Shown here: piece by piece, positions 41,538-50,585 of the stretch
Layout: each line of letters begins with the position of its first letter
Position numbering within the stretch: the first letter of the stretch is position 1
Source of the DNA: KBS50 sp042434095
GTDB taxonomy: Bacteria; Actinomycetota; Actinomycetes; Mycobacteriales; Micromonosporaceae
DNA: 64,000 nt
Reading direction: 5' to 3'
Assembly (NCBI RefSeq): GCF_042434095.1
Contig: NZ_JBHLUE010000004.1
Coordinates: 620,001-684,000 of the forward strand
The notes under the pieces: generated by a model
Told to the model about the DNA's origin: nothing
The model's database searches: none
The model's input: only the letters and a program-made list of their open reading frames with translations
Position numbers and translations under genes: made by a program

Positions 41538-42101
41538 CTAGATGCGCCCGTTCGCCTTCGCCAGCAGCACCGCGAGCAGCCCGGCGACCGAACCAGCACC
41601 GACGATCTCCCCGGCCTGGATCCGCTGCTCGGCCTCGGTGAGGGGGACCCAGCCGAGTCGTTCTGTCTCGTTGATGTCGGGGGTTCCGCCGGTGGGTTCG
41701 GCGTCGCGCGACAGGTAGATGATGTTCTGCTGGTCGATGGTGCCGACCATCGGCTGGAACTCCAGGAGCGGTTCCATCGTTCTCGGCCGCCAGCCGGTCT
41801 CCTCCTCCACCTCCCGGGCCGCACACACCACGGGGTCCTCGTCCGGGTCGAGGTAGCCGCCCGGGAGTTCCCACACCCACCGGTCGATGACGAACCGGTG
41901 CCGCCGCATCATGAGAACCCGCTCGGCGTCATCGAGGATGATGACCATCGCCGCGGCCGGGATCCGCAGCACGTACTGCTCGAACCGGACCCCGTCAGGC
42001 AGCTCGACATCGGCGATGCTCAGCACCGCCCGCCTGGTGTCGTCGACGATCCGCTCGCCGTGGATGGTCCACTCGCTGGGCCGTCGAGCCTCGGCAGTCA
42101 T
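41538..42101 (-). CDS. Nudix hydrolase (ADP-ribose pyrophosphatase-like)
   Basis: 187-aa enzyme with a complete Nudix box GGYLDPDEDPVVCAAREVEEETGW, preceded by the YVLRIPAAAMVIILDDAERVLMMRRHR strand region typical of ADP-sugar pyrophosphatases. Hydrolyses nucleoside-diphosphate-linked compounds to monophosphates in the cytoplasm; substrate preference uncertain. It lies between the amc relic and the small-gene pair next to the tRNA scar, on the chromosomal side of the element. Confidence 0.92.
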   Translation of the reverse strand: MTAEARRPSEWTIHGERIVDDTRRAVLSIADVELPDGVRFEQYVLRIPAAAMVIILDDAERVLMMRRHRFVIDRWVWELPGGYLDPDEDPVVCAAREVEEETGWRPRTMEPLLEFQPMVGTIDQQNIIYLSRDAEPTGGTPDINETERLGWVPLTEAEQRIQAGEIVGAGSVAGLLAVLLAKANGRI

Positions 42102-42377
42102 GGCCGCACCCTACCGAGATGTCCACCGCTGTTCCCGGGTCGCGTCGCAGTGTCCGCTGACACCGGCTGACGCCGTACCGCTTCAGCCTGACCGCCGCTG
42201 GGACCAACCTGGCCACCAAGGGGATGTGGCGGTCGGTGCCGTAGGGGCCAGGCCGCTGAATCCCGAGCGACGGCGGCCAGCAAGCTCCGAGCCGGCCTGC
42301 TGGCCGCCGCCGCGCCCGCTCAGCAGAACGAACCTGGGAACCGATGGCGATGTACGCCCGTGCGGAGGTAGCCGACG

Positions 42378-42563
42378 ATGTCTCTCACCATGGCGACCCT
42401 GGCGTCCGCTCTCCTCGGCTGGATAGCCGGGATGTGGACGTTCAAGCGCTCGCAACGGTGGTGCCCGACCTGCGGTAACGCGCTCGCCTGCCCGAGCTGC
42501 CGGGACGGCCGCCACCGGCAGCCGAAGCGGACCACCAGCCCGAACGGGGGCGCGTTCGCGTGA
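42378..42563 (+). CDS. small Cys-rich protein with one hydrophobic helix
   Basis: 61-aa protein. Residues 3-20 are hydrophobic and may span the membrane; residues about 28-41 contain WCPTCGNALACPSC, a zinc-ribbon-like pair of CxxC motifs. A basic tail follows. GGAGG lies nine bases before the ATG. Its stop overlaps the next gene's GTG start (GTGA), so the two are coupled. Small gene pairs of this sort are common beside regulators in Micromonosporaceae; function unknown. Confidence 0.65.
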   Translation: MSLTMATLASALLGWIAGMWTFKRSQRWCPTCGNALACPSCRDGRHRQPKRTTSPNGGAFA

Positions 42564-42802
42564 CCAGACCCGAAGTAGTGGTGGGCCAGGTGGTCCACAT
42601 CCCCGAACCGGACTACCGCTATGGCACCGGGGAGCTGATCCTGCGGGTCAGCATTGTCGGCCCGATCGAGCAACTCGCCGATGGAGCATGGCTGGAGCTG
42701 ACCGGGATCGAGCTACGCCAGGACGGATCGATCCGCCGGCCACAGCCGCGCCAGGCCCTGGTCCGGCTCAGCGCGCTCCGCAGGGCAACCGGCACCCGAT
42801 GA
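42560..42802 (+). CDS. hypothetical protein coupled to the zinc-ribbon protein
   Basis: 80-aa soluble protein of unknown function. It has a beta-rich centre (VVVGQVVHIPEPDYRYGTGELILRVSIVG) and a basic C-terminus. No signal peptide or membrane helix. Starts with GTG overlapping the upstream stop by four bases. I do not recognise a named family. Confidence 0.65.
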   Translation: MTRPEVVVGQVVHIPEPDYRYGTGELILRVSIVGPIEQLADGAWLELTGIELRQDGSIRRPQPRQALVRLSALRRATGTR

Positions 42803-42846
42803 CCCAGCCGGCAGCGGGCCCAGACGTCAGGCTCGTCGAAAACACG

Positions 42847-42864
42847 AAAAGGCCCCGACGGGGC
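42847..42864 (-). terminator. Rho-independent terminator downstream of tRNA-Lys
   Basis: On the minus strand GCCCC-GTC-GGGGC is followed by CTTTTCGTGTTTT. An outer arm (42849-42855 with 42882-42888) can extend it. It is placed 30 bases after the tRNA 3' end, as for a native tRNA transcript, which shows that the left side is the original chromosomal flank. Confidence 0.85.
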
Positions 42865-42894
42865 AGAGAACTGCCTGGTCAGGGCCTTGATCGT

Positions 42895-42941
42895 TGGTGC
42901 GCCGCCAGGGACTCGAACCCCGAACCCGCGGATTAAGAGTT
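42895..42941 (-). other. attachment-site scar: 3' fragment of tRNA-Lys(CTT)
   Basis: The minus strand contains CTCTTAA (anticodon loop, CTT), the anticodon 3' strand, a full T-arm with GTTCGAGTCC and acceptor GCGGCGC plus ACCA. The 5' half of the tRNA is missing; the adjacent bases (from 42942) cannot form the anticodon stem. Tyrosine integrases typically use the anticodon loop-to-3' end as core site, so this is one boundary of an integrated element lying to the right. The intact tRNA should sit at the other end, outside this window. Confidence 0.8.
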
Positions 42942-43317
42942 ACGTCGATGCCGTGCTCGTCGGTCCCATATGACGCTGGCAGGCCAGGATTTCCCTGGCG
43001 GTTCACGATTGGCGGGGTACCAGATACCACCAGATGCCGCCTGTCCATGGCGCGCGAGCACCCGGCGAGCACCCGCAGGTCCGCCTTTGGGGCGACCATG
43101 GACCAGCCGAGCTCTCGGTTAATCGCCGCAAGTTCACCCTGAAAATCAATCCCCTACAACCGCGAGTGGCCCGGCTGACGGGCCCAGGCAGGGACGATGT
43201 ACCACGTGCCCATGTGGGCGGCCCAGTTCAAGCAAATGCGAGTATGCCGGACCCTCTGCATAGAGCCCGAATCTTCGACCGTCGACCAGTAACGACGGCT
43301 ATCGCCGCTCTGTAGCG
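42942..43317. other. intergenic space between tRNA scar and CBASS
   Basis: About 375 bases without a supported gene. It would contain the junction-proximal part of the element and the 3' end region of the CD-NTase transcript. I see no terminator, repeat or conserved motif here that I can name. Confidence 0.5.
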
Positions 43318-44607
43318 CTATGCCGCATTGATACTGATTGGCACGTCGATGACGTCGCGTGCGACCACGACCCCGTCCTTGACGACGTAGCACTCGACGA
43401 CGTGCTCCCCACGGAAGCTGGTTCGCTCGTGCCTCACGCCGGGGCGGCTTGACGAGATGATCTGGCCGCGGATGTTGTTCCGGCGCTCGGCCTCGTCCCC
43501 TCGGTTCAGCACCTTCCACCTCACCTCATACGGCTCCGGGACGCTGCACTCGATGATCGTGAAGTCGAGACCCTTATTCGCGAGGAGCGGAGTCCGGTCG
43601 CGGAGCATCCTCCGCAGCAGGGTCGGTCGCCAACCGTTCTGCGTGACCTCGCAGTCGATCGCCACCGTGTGCCCGATGTCGACGGGGAACAGGTTCTCGA
43701 TAAACTCCTCCGTGTCGCTGAACGACCGAGCGGACTTGGTGATCTCAAGCGGAACCGCCGTGCCGAACACCTCCCGCCACTTCTTGTTCGCAGATGCCTT
43801 ACCCTCGTCGGCGATAGCTTCGATGCAGCGGTTGTATGCCTTCTTCGCCTTCGGCTGGAACCGCTTCTTCACCGTCACACGCTGGTTGCTGCCCAGCGCG
43901 AGATAGTAGTCCTTGTCAGGCTCCTCGGCAAGGAACCTGAAGAAGTCCCGGACCATAAAGTCGAACCAGAGAGAACCCTTGTCGTCGTACTCGGTGGTGG
44001 TCGAGAAGAACCGATGAACCAGCGTGTCGATAAGCAGGCCGCCCATGACCACGCCGTTCGTGTCCTTCCACGCCCGGACCATCCGAGCGAGGTGGCGCAT
44101 GTTCTTCGACGTGCGATCGTTGCAGTCCTTGGTTGCCGTGATCTCGTGGCGCGGCTTGGTGACCTTCCAGCTCTCGGACTTCGTGTCGGGGTAGTCAAAG
44201 GTGCCGTTAGCGTTCTCGAAAGCCGGCTGAACCTCGAACTTGAACTTGTTGCTGGTGAACTGCACCCGCACGACGCACTGGTCGACCCGGATCTCGGTGT
44301 TCGGATAACGAGCCTTCAGATCATCCCGGATCCGGTTGAGGATCCTCCGCGGCCCAGTCTCGCTGTCGTAGCTCGAGCGGAGGCCGGCCGGGAGGATGTA
44401 GATCATGTCGAGGTCGGACACCCCACGGATCGCCGTGCGTCGCCCGTAAGAGCCCACCATTAGCCGGTTCACGGTGCATCCCTCGACCGACCTGAAGTCC
44501 TTGTTTAGCGCCTTGGTGATCTCATCCCGACGCGCGGCGATGGTGGTGCTGGCGTCGCCAACCTTGAGGTTCTCGAGAAGGGCGTCGAATATCTCCGAGA
44601 CCTTCAT
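43318..44607 (-). CDS. CD-NTase (CBASS nucleotidyltransferase, SMODS/AGS-C type)
   Basis: 429-aa cGAS/DncV-like nucleotidyltransferase that makes a cyclic nucleotide signal after phage infection. The core is GSYGRRTAIRGVSDLDM (Gly52-Ser53, metal ligands Asp65 and Asp67). The third acidic position is Glu125 in KFEVQPAF, where Asp is more usual. The C-terminal 130 residues (beta-rich, ending VISINAA-like) resemble the AGS-C sensor domain. The ATG overlaps the stop of the SLATT effector (ATGA). No Cap2/Cap3 genes are present, so this is a type I-like, two-gene CBASS. Signal chemistry not predictable. Confidence 0.88.
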   Translation of the reverse strand: MKVSEIFDALLENLKVGDASTTIAARRDEITKALNKDFRSVEGCTVNRLMVGSYGRRTAIRGVSDLDMIYILPAGLRSSYDSETGPRRILNRIRDDLKARYPNTEIRVDQCVVRVQFTSNKFKFEVQPAFENANGTFDYPDTKSESWKVTKPRHEITATKDCNDRTSKNMRHLARMVRAWKDTNGVVMGGLLIDTLVHRFFSTTTEYDDKGSLWFDFMVRDFFRFLAEEPDKDYYLALGSNQRVTVKKRFQPKAKKAYNRCIEAIADEGKASANKKWREVFGTAVPLEITKSARSFSDTEEFIENLFPVDIGHTVAIDCEVTQNGWRPTLLRRMLRDRTPLLANKGLDFTIIECSVPEPYEVRWKVLNRGDEAERRNNIRGQIISSSRPGVRHERTSFRGEHVVECYVVKDGVVVARDVIDVPISINAA

Positions 44608-45206
44608 GCGGCAGCCTCGCTCTCGCTGAGCCGGAGGGTTTCCGGCAGGAGGAGGTCGATCTCGCCGGACGTGAACGTCAGCTCCTCGTTGTTCTGAAGC
44701 CCGTCTTGTGCCTTGCCATATGCCTTGGATGTGGTCCTGGGCGCGTCGGCGTAAGCCGCACGCGTGGTCTCCTGGAGCTTGTCACGGCGCTCACGCGCAT
44801 CGGACGCCGACGTCGCGCCGGACATCAGGTCGGCGATCAGAGACAGGTACGACTCGCGGACGTCCCACAGGCGCGAGGCGGTGTTGCGGTGCGCTTCGGA
44901 CTCTTCGCCGAACTTGAAGCTCTTGGTCGCGAGGGTCAGCGTCGTGACGATCAGGGCGATGAACGATGTGACGAGGCTGGCGATTTGCGGGCTCACGAAG
45001 TTGCCGAGCAGCGCCGCCAGGAACGTACCGGCGCTGGCCGCCGTGAAGACGACAAGGGCAGCCTGCTGGCTACGATGCTTCCGGAAGCAGAGGTCGGCTT
45101 GCTTCTCGTGGGTCTTGTGGCTGTACACCACACGACCGAACGTCTCCCGCACCTGAGCCAACAGGTACTCGTCTCGCTCTGTCTTGACTACGGGGTCTAT
45201 CGCCAT
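44604..45206 (-). CDS. SLATT-domain membrane effector of CBASS
   Basis: 200-aa protein with two adjacent hydrophobic helices (around QQAALVVFTAASAGTFLAAL and IASLVTSFIALIVTTLTLA) between soluble helical segments, the SLATT (2TM) layout. Such effectors are thought to open pores in the membrane once the CD-NTase signal binds, killing the infected cell. The ATG at 45206 is preceded by GGGGAG at short spacing; a longer frame to 45290 has no family support. It is transcribed before, and overlaps, the CD-NTase gene, and follows the YgjP-like gene after 165 bases. Confidence 0.87.
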   Translation of the reverse strand: MAIDPVVKTERDEYLLAQVRETFGRVVYSHKTHEKQADLCFRKHRSQQAALVVFTAASAGTFLAALLGNFVSPQIASLVTSFIALIVTTLTLATKSFKFGEESEAHRNTASRLWDVRESYLSLIADLMSGATSASDARERRDKLQETTRAAYADAPRTTSKAYGKAQDGLQNNEELTFTSGEIDLLLPETLRLSESEAAA

Positions 45207-45371
45207 CTCTCCCCGCTCACCAGTGACTAAGAGGTGCACCCCCGGTGGGTTCCTCCCCGGCCGCACGTGCCGCGGAATAGCGATGGTCACTGACTATCGC
45301 TGCACTCGGTTAAGTATGGCTGGGACCACCGACACTCCTGGAGCCAGTCTGGAGACCTTCGTCCACGTCGG

Positions 45372-46094
45372 TCAGCCCATCCACAGGCGGGCACCGGCGC
45401 CGAGGAGGTCGGACTTCCGGCGCTCGTAGTCGGGCATTGCCCGTTCCACCGTCGCCCAGAACGCGGGCGTGTGCTGCGGGTGCGCTACGTGCGCGAGCTC
45501 GTGCACTAGCACGTAGTCGATCAGCGACGGCGGTAGTTGCAGGGTTGCCCAGTGGATGTTGAGCCGGCCATTGGCGCTCAGAGATCCCCATCGGTAGCCA
45601 AGGTCCCGCACGTCCAGCCCGGTCGGGAACAGCCCCATTCGGTCGGTCCACGGACGTAGCCGACCCGGCAACCACTGCCGGCCCCGAGCGCGATACCAGC
45701 GGACCAGGTACGCGCTCGGATCTGGGCCGGCCGCCGCCGTTCGGGGTAGAAGCAGCCGGCCGCGTTCCATGCGCACCTCGTCGGTGTCGGTGTCGGTGAC
45801 GAGCAGGCGGTGGCCGCGGCCCAGGTAGGCGAACCCTTCCCCGCTGACGAACTCCTTAGCTGGTCGGGCGGACAGCAGGAGGTCCTTCTCGGCCAGCTTG
45901 CGGTAGACCCACATCCGTTTGGAGTACGCCCATGCGGCCAACGCCTCAGGTGGGCAACCGGTAGGTGCTTGCAGATACAGCGACCCGTCCCGGTCGACAG
46001 TGATGCCGACGGTGGCGCGACGCGGCGACTCGCGGACCGCGAAGTGCAGGTCACCAATGAACATTGTGTCGGGTAGTGCTTCGGTCACGCTCAC
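45372..46094 (-). CDS. M48/YgjP-like metal-dependent protease
   Basis: 240-aa protein of the YgjP/SprT-like (DUF45) family. The zinc motif HELAH appears in YVLVHELAHVAHPQHTPAFW, with a third ligand expected downstream. YRWGSLSANGRLNIHWATLQLPPSLIDYV is also characteristic. Starts with GTG overlapping the hsdR stop by four bases (GTGA), so it belongs to the restriction operon. YgjP-like genes are frequent companions of type I restriction systems; the role is unknown, possibly control of HsdR levels (inference). Confidence 0.9.
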   Translation of the reverse strand: MSVTEALPDTMFIGDLHFAVRESPRRATVGITVDRDGSLYLQAPTGCPPEALAAWAYSKRMWVYRKLAEKDLLLSARPAKEFVSGEGFAYLGRGHRLLVTDTDTDEVRMERGRLLLPRTAAAGPDPSAYLVRWYRARGRQWLPGRLRPWTDRMGLFPTGLDVRDLGYRWGSLSANGRLNIHWATLQLPPSLIDYVLVHELAHVAHPQHTPAFWATVERAMPDYERRKSDLLGAGARLWMG

Positions 46095-49000
46095 GGCGAC
46101 GATGCCAGCCGGTGGTGGTTGTGCTTCGCCAGCTCGAGCAGCCGGTCGGCGAGCGGTCGCAGCATGGCGTACTTGAACAGGTCGCTGCCGTCTTCCAGCC
46201 GGCTGTCGTCCAGTCGAGCGATGATCGCCCGGCGGAGCTGTTCGCGCTTGTGCGGGTTGTCCCAGAATCCGACCAGGCGTATGTCGTCGCGGATGAGGTG
46301 TACGACGTCGATGGTGGCCTGCCGTAGCGGTCCGGCGATCTCGGCGGCGACCGGCCGGCCGTAGTCGGCCAACTCTTGGGCGATGAGGTCGTGGAACGGT
46401 GCCTCGATACCCGGCTCGAGTCCGTTGCTGCCCTCGGTTCGCCCCGAGGTCACCACCGGTAGGAAGTTGGCCAGCGCCAGCGCGAGCTGCTCCCACTGGT
46501 CCCGCAGCTGACTGATGATCTGCTCCAGATGCTCGGACAGCCGCTGGTAGTGGGCCGGGTCGGTGTCCATGCGCTCGCCGATGTGGTGGCGGATGGCATG
46601 CTCCATCTCTGATGCCCTGGCGCGCGGGCTGGTCAGTCCGCTGACCTTCTCCGCGTAGTCGGCCGAGGTGATGGAGATCGGTGGGATCTTCTGGGTAATG
46701 CCCAGGGATTGGACGTGCGCGTCAATCAGTGCCCGGACCTTCTCGCCGTAGACCCGAACGTCGAACAGCGTGTGGTCGCGGTAGCGGCGGCGGGCCAGCA
46801 GCGCGATCGCGCCGCACGCCTTCGCATCGGCCACATACGGCAGGGCCTTATCCGACGGCAAAACGATCTCCATGCTGCGGTTGAACGCCTTGAGTGCTGC
46901 CTCGAACCTGGCCCGCAGCCGCTCCTCGGCCAGCGCCTCCACGCAGGCGTCCTGCGCCGCCACAGTGCTCAAATCGCTGATGCCCGCGAAGAGCTGACGC
47001 ACCGCGGCGTGAGCGGCGGCCAGCCTCGGTACCTCGTCGTTGAGGCTGGTCAACGCGCCGTCGATGTCGTCGTCTGCATACGCTTCCAGCGCCTGCGCCA
47101 GGTGGTGGGCAACGCCGTAGTAGTCCACGATGTAGCCGACGCTCTTGCCCGAGGTGGTGCGGTTGACCCGTGCGATGGCCTGTAGCAGGTCCGCCTCTCG
47201 AATCGCCTTATCGAGGTAGAGCACCTGCTCGCGAGGTGCGTCGAAGCCAGTCAGCAGCATGGCGTTGACGATTAGCATCGCCACAGGGCTGGTCTGGTCG
47301 GCGGGCACGCCCGGCATGGGCAGCTTCTTCTTCTTGAAGTCGTCGACCACCTGCTCGTACCCGCTGGTCCACTCCAAGATGGGCGACTTGTCATTCTGCC
47401 GGCTGGAGACCACCGGTACGAAGTCGAGCTGCGCGACGACGTCCCGATGGGGCCACGCCCGCACCAGCAGGGCCCGCTTGGCGGTCAGCCGATCGACCCG
47501 CTCCAGCGCGTCTGCGGTCTTCCACGCCGGATCGAGCGCATCCAGCTCAGCGATCAGGGCGTCTCGGGCAGCCAGGAACGCGGTCCGGTAGCGGACGGTG
47601 GCGAGTCGGCTGGTGGCCACCACCTGCGCCTTGAAGCCGTTCGGCAGCACCACCTCGACGTAGTGGCGAAGCATGTTCGCCGCCTTTGCGGCGATGAGCT
47701 GCTCGGCCTCGGCGACGTGCCGCTTGGTGGCGTACCGCTTCTTCAGCTCCTCGGTCTGCTCCCGGGTGAGCCCGTAAAGGTCGATGAACTCGTCGATGTC
47801 GTCAGCGTCGTTGATCCCGCCGCGGGTGGTACGGCCCTCGTACAGGATTGGCACGGTCGCCCCGTCGGCCTCGGACTGGCGGATGTCGTACCGGTCCAGG
47901 TACTCACCGAAGATCGTGTGGGTCTTCTTCTTTGCACCCATGATGATCGGCGTACCGGTGAACCCAACCCTGGCTGCGTTGGGCAGTGCCTTTTGCAACG
48001 CCGCATGTAGCGCGTTTGAGTGCGACCGGTGCGCCTCGTCGATTAACACCAGCACCTCGGCGGACTTGTCCAGCTCACCGATGTTCTTCAGTGCAGCGTC
48101 GTCCGTCTTCTTCGCCTGGGGGTTGCGGTACTTCTGCACCATCACGAAGATCAGCGCCTTGCCTGGGGTGGCCAGCAGCTCCTTGGCCTTGGCCACCTTG
48201 GTCGCCGTACGGACCGTTTCCCCTGTCAGCTCCGCTGTGTCGGCGAGCTGCTTCTGCAGATCCTTACGGTCGGTCACCACTACGACCTTGAACCCGACCA
48301 GCGCCGGGTGCGATCGCATGGCCCTAACCAGGAACACCATGGTCAGGCTCTTGCCCGACCCCTGGGTATGCCAGATGATCCCGCCGCGCCTATCGTGCTC
48401 ACCATCCTGCGCCCGGGTCGGGCCGGTCAGCAGCCGCTCAATCGTCGTCCGGACCGCGCGGTACTGCTGGTACCGCGCCACAACCTTGATCTTGCGTTCC
48501 TCCGGCTGCATGACCAGGGTGAAGTGCCGAATCAGGTCCAGCAGCCGCGCCGGATGCAGCATGCCCGCGACCAAGCGCTGCTGTGACGACAACTGGGCGA
48601 CGCTGAGGCTGCCGGCGACATCTTCCTCGGGGGTGGGCGCAGTCGTCTTCCATTCGGCGTAGTGCTCCGCCAGACCGGTGAACGTGCCGGCCTTCGCTGT
48701 CTCGAAGCTGCTCGCCACCACGAACTGGTTAGTGTGAAACAGCAGCTCGCTGCCCTCCGGCTCCACCGAGTTGCGCTGGTTGGCGTATCGGCGAAGCTGT
48801 TCAACTGCCTCACCGATCGGGTCCGGCTTGGTCGGTGACTTTGCTTCGACGACGACCAAGGGGATGCCATTGATGAACAACACCGCATCCGGCCATATGG
48901 GGGCGCGACCACCGGGTGGATCCACCCGGAACTGGTTAACCACTAGGAAGTCATTGTTGGCGAGTGGGTCAGGGCTTGTCCAGTCGATGAAGTGAACGGT

Positions 49001-49351
49001 ACGGGCTCGGCCACCGTCCCAACCATCAACGCCATCCACGGCAGCGCCGCGGAGTAGCAGTTCAGTCAACTCCTCGTTGATTTCGAGCAGTGATGTCGCT
49101 TGGGGACGGGTGAGCTGGGAGATCGCCTGATTGATGCGGCCGTCGTCTAGCCACTCGTTGCCGTCGCCATCGAGGTTGATTCGGCGCACTGCGGCCCGCA
49201 ACCGCTCAAACAGCAGAACTTCCCGGAAACTGGTCCGACCCGCTACTGAGGCTGGGTCGGACCTGTCCGGCTCAACGTGCTGCCAACCCATGCGAATGAG
49301 TTGACGTACCAGCGGCCGCTCGACCCGTTCATACTCCGACCCTGAACCCAC
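46091..49351 (-). CDS. hsdR: type I restriction enzyme R subunit
   Basis: 1086-aa motor and nuclease subunit. The N-terminal PD-(D/E)xK region is VVVEAKSPTKP. The helicase core has Walker A QGSGKSLTMVFL, DEAH-type LIDEAHRSH, the TGTP motif and the motif VI region INRTTSGKSVGYIVDY. A long C-terminal helical region binds HsdM. GTG start with GGAAGGGG upstream. ATP-driven translocation and cutting of unmethylated DNA. Follows hsdS after 19 bases and overlaps the YgjP-like gene. Confidence 0.95.
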   Translation of the reverse strand: MGSGSEYERVERPLVRQLIRMGWQHVEPDRSDPASVAGRTSFREVLLFERLRAAVRRINLDGDGNEWLDDGRINQAISQLTRPQATSLLEINEELTELLLRGAAVDGVDGWDGGRARTVHFIDWTSPDPLANNDFLVVNQFRVDPPGGRAPIWPDAVLFINGIPLVVVEAKSPTKPDPIGEAVEQLRRYANQRNSVEPEGSELLFHTNQFVVASSFETAKAGTFTGLAEHYAEWKTTAPTPEEDVAGSLSVAQLSSQQRLVAGMLHPARLLDLIRHFTLVMQPEERKIKVVARYQQYRAVRTTIERLLTGPTRAQDGEHDRRGGIIWHTQGSGKSLTMVFLVRAMRSHPALVGFKVVVVTDRKDLQKQLADTAELTGETVRTATKVAKAKELLATPGKALIFVMVQKYRNPQAKKTDDAALKNIGELDKSAEVLVLIDEAHRSHSNALHAALQKALPNAARVGFTGTPIIMGAKKKTHTIFGEYLDRYDIRQSEADGATVPILYEGRTTRGGINDADDIDEFIDLYGLTREQTEELKKRYATKRHVAEAEQLIAAKAANMLRHYVEVVLPNGFKAQVVATSRLATVRYRTAFLAARDALIAELDALDPAWKTADALERVDRLTAKRALLVRAWPHRDVVAQLDFVPVVSSRQNDKSPILEWTSGYEQVVDDFKKKKLPMPGVPADQTSPVAMLIVNAMLLTGFDAPREQVLYLDKAIREADLLQAIARVNRTTSGKSVGYIVDYYGVAHHLAQALEAYADDDIDGALTSLNDEVPRLAAAHAAVRQLFAGISDLSTVAAQDACVEALAEERLRARFEAALKAFNRSMEIVLPSDKALPYVADAKACGAIALLARRRYRDHTLFDVRVYGEKVRALIDAHVQSLGITQKIPPISITSADYAEKVSGLTSPRARASEMEHAIRHHIGERMDTDPAHYQRLSEHLEQIISQLRDQWEQLALALANFLPVVTSGRTEGSNGLEPGIEAPFHDLIAQELADYGRPVAAEIAGPLRQATIDVVHLIRDDIRLVGFWDNPHKREQLRRAIIARLDDSRLEDGSDLFKYAMLRPLADRLLELAKHNHHRLASSP

Positions 49352-49370
49352 GATGCTGCCCCTTCCGCGC

Positions 49371-50585
49371 CTAGAGGCGGACTCGCCCCGTCGTGAGGTC
49401 CTCCACCAAACCCTCCTTCAAGCTCCGTAGCTTCGCTAGCTGAGCTCGTTCAGCAGCGATGGCTGCAGTCGCGGCCTGCCAGGCGCTGCAGATCAGATCT
49501 TGCTGTGGCCGCGGCGGAACATCGATGCTGAGTGCTGCGATAATACGTGCGCTCGTGACGTCGCGGCCGCTGCTATTGGTAGTGGCGCGCAACTGTCCTC
49601 GAACTCGTGGCGAGTGCGCGAGCGAGAGCTGCAGGAACGTCGGCCTCACGATGTCGGGATCGGCCGATATTCGCAGAAGGTTGGACGACATGATCCAGCC
49701 TTCCTGATCCCGCCCAATCACCACAGACCGCCCAACGTCGGCAACTCGGGAAAATACCACATCACCGACGCGCACTCGATATGCCGAAAGCAAGTTTGCC
49801 TTCGAGGGCGTAATGTGTAGAAGTTCATCGACGTGGAAGCGACCGACACCGAGGGATCCAATCGTTATAACTGGAACACCCGACTGAACCCAGTCGCGTC
49901 CTTTCAAGGAGGATCCGAACGGTCCGATCTTCAGAATCGGCGAATCGCCCCTTCTGAGATTCGCGAGGACAATCGAGTCACTGGCCGACTCGATTGACTG
50001 AAAGAACTGCAGCAGGGTCCCGTCGCGAAGTTTCTCCTTCTTATTTATCAGGCGCGCGGTAGATTCAATCGAATCGTCCAGTGACTCTAGGACTTTCACG
50101 ATTTGACGTTGTTCCGACCTTTTAGGGGCACCAATCGTTAGCGCCCCGAGCTGATCCGTCGGAAGTCGACCAGTGCCATGTCCGGCTTCATCCACCATGG
50201 AGAGCACTCGGCTAGCATTGGCTCTCAGGGAATAGGCCAGGAATTTGGAGTCAATGTCTGGGCGGGGGATGATCGCCTTGCAATCCTGCCCGAAGGCGAC
50301 CTCCCGCTCTGTGACGCCCACTCGGAACTCGCTCTTTAGGCTCATCCCCCGGACAACGAACAGCACGGTGTTCGGAGGGACCATGCGACTCCCTGAACGA
50401 GCCCCGAGTGGGGTAATTCTACGATCCGAGTCGGTTATGTGAAAGCTTTTTAAGCTGGCCGCACTAATCCAGGGAATGCTCCCGTTCCAATAAGGGGGAA
50501 AAGCCGTATTCGGAGTGCCACCAGAGAGCCAGTGCCCGGAATCGGCAAGGCGGACATGTTGCCAGTCATTAGGATATCTAGACAT
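49371..50585 (-). CDS. hsdS: type I restriction specificity subunit
   Basis: 404-aa subunit with two target-recognition domains (about residues 5-150 and 215-365), each followed by a conserved helix (EQRQIVKVLESLDDSIE and a C-terminal AERAQLAKLRSLKEGLVEDL). These set the bipartite DNA sequence recognised by the complex. Base composition is clearly less GC-rich than the neighbours, as usual for exchangeable hsdS genes. Start overlaps hsdM by eight bases. Target sequence cannot be predicted. Confidence 0.94.
   Translation of the reverse strand: MSRYPNDWQHVRLADSGHWLSGGTPNTAFPPYWNGSIPWISAASLKSFHITDSDRRITPLGARSGSRMVPPNTVLFVVRGMSLKSEFRVGVTEREVAFGQDCKAIIPRPDIDSKFLAYSLRANASRVLSMVDEAGHGTGRLPTDQLGALTIGAPKRSEQRQIVKVLESLDDSIESTARLINKKEKLRDGTLLQFFQSIESASDSIVLANLRRGDSPILKIGPFGSSLKGRDWVQSGVPVITIGSLGVGRFHVDELLHITPSKANLLSAYRVRVGDVVFSRVADVGRSVVIGRDQEGWIMSSNLLRISADPDIVRPTFLQLSLAHSPRVRGQLRATTNSSGRDVTSARIIAALSIDVPPRPQQDLICSAWQAATAAIAAERAQLAKLRSLKEGLVEDLTTGRVRL

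Noticed and set aside
41257..41541. Plus-strand 94-codon gene over the amc relic
   Set aside because: Most of it is antisense to the recognisable maturase remnant; only the last 20 or so codons could be a fragment of another lost gene.
42895..42980. A complete tRNA-Lys gene
   Set aside because: The sequence 5' of the anticodon loop cannot form the anticodon or D stems, so only the 3' part is present.
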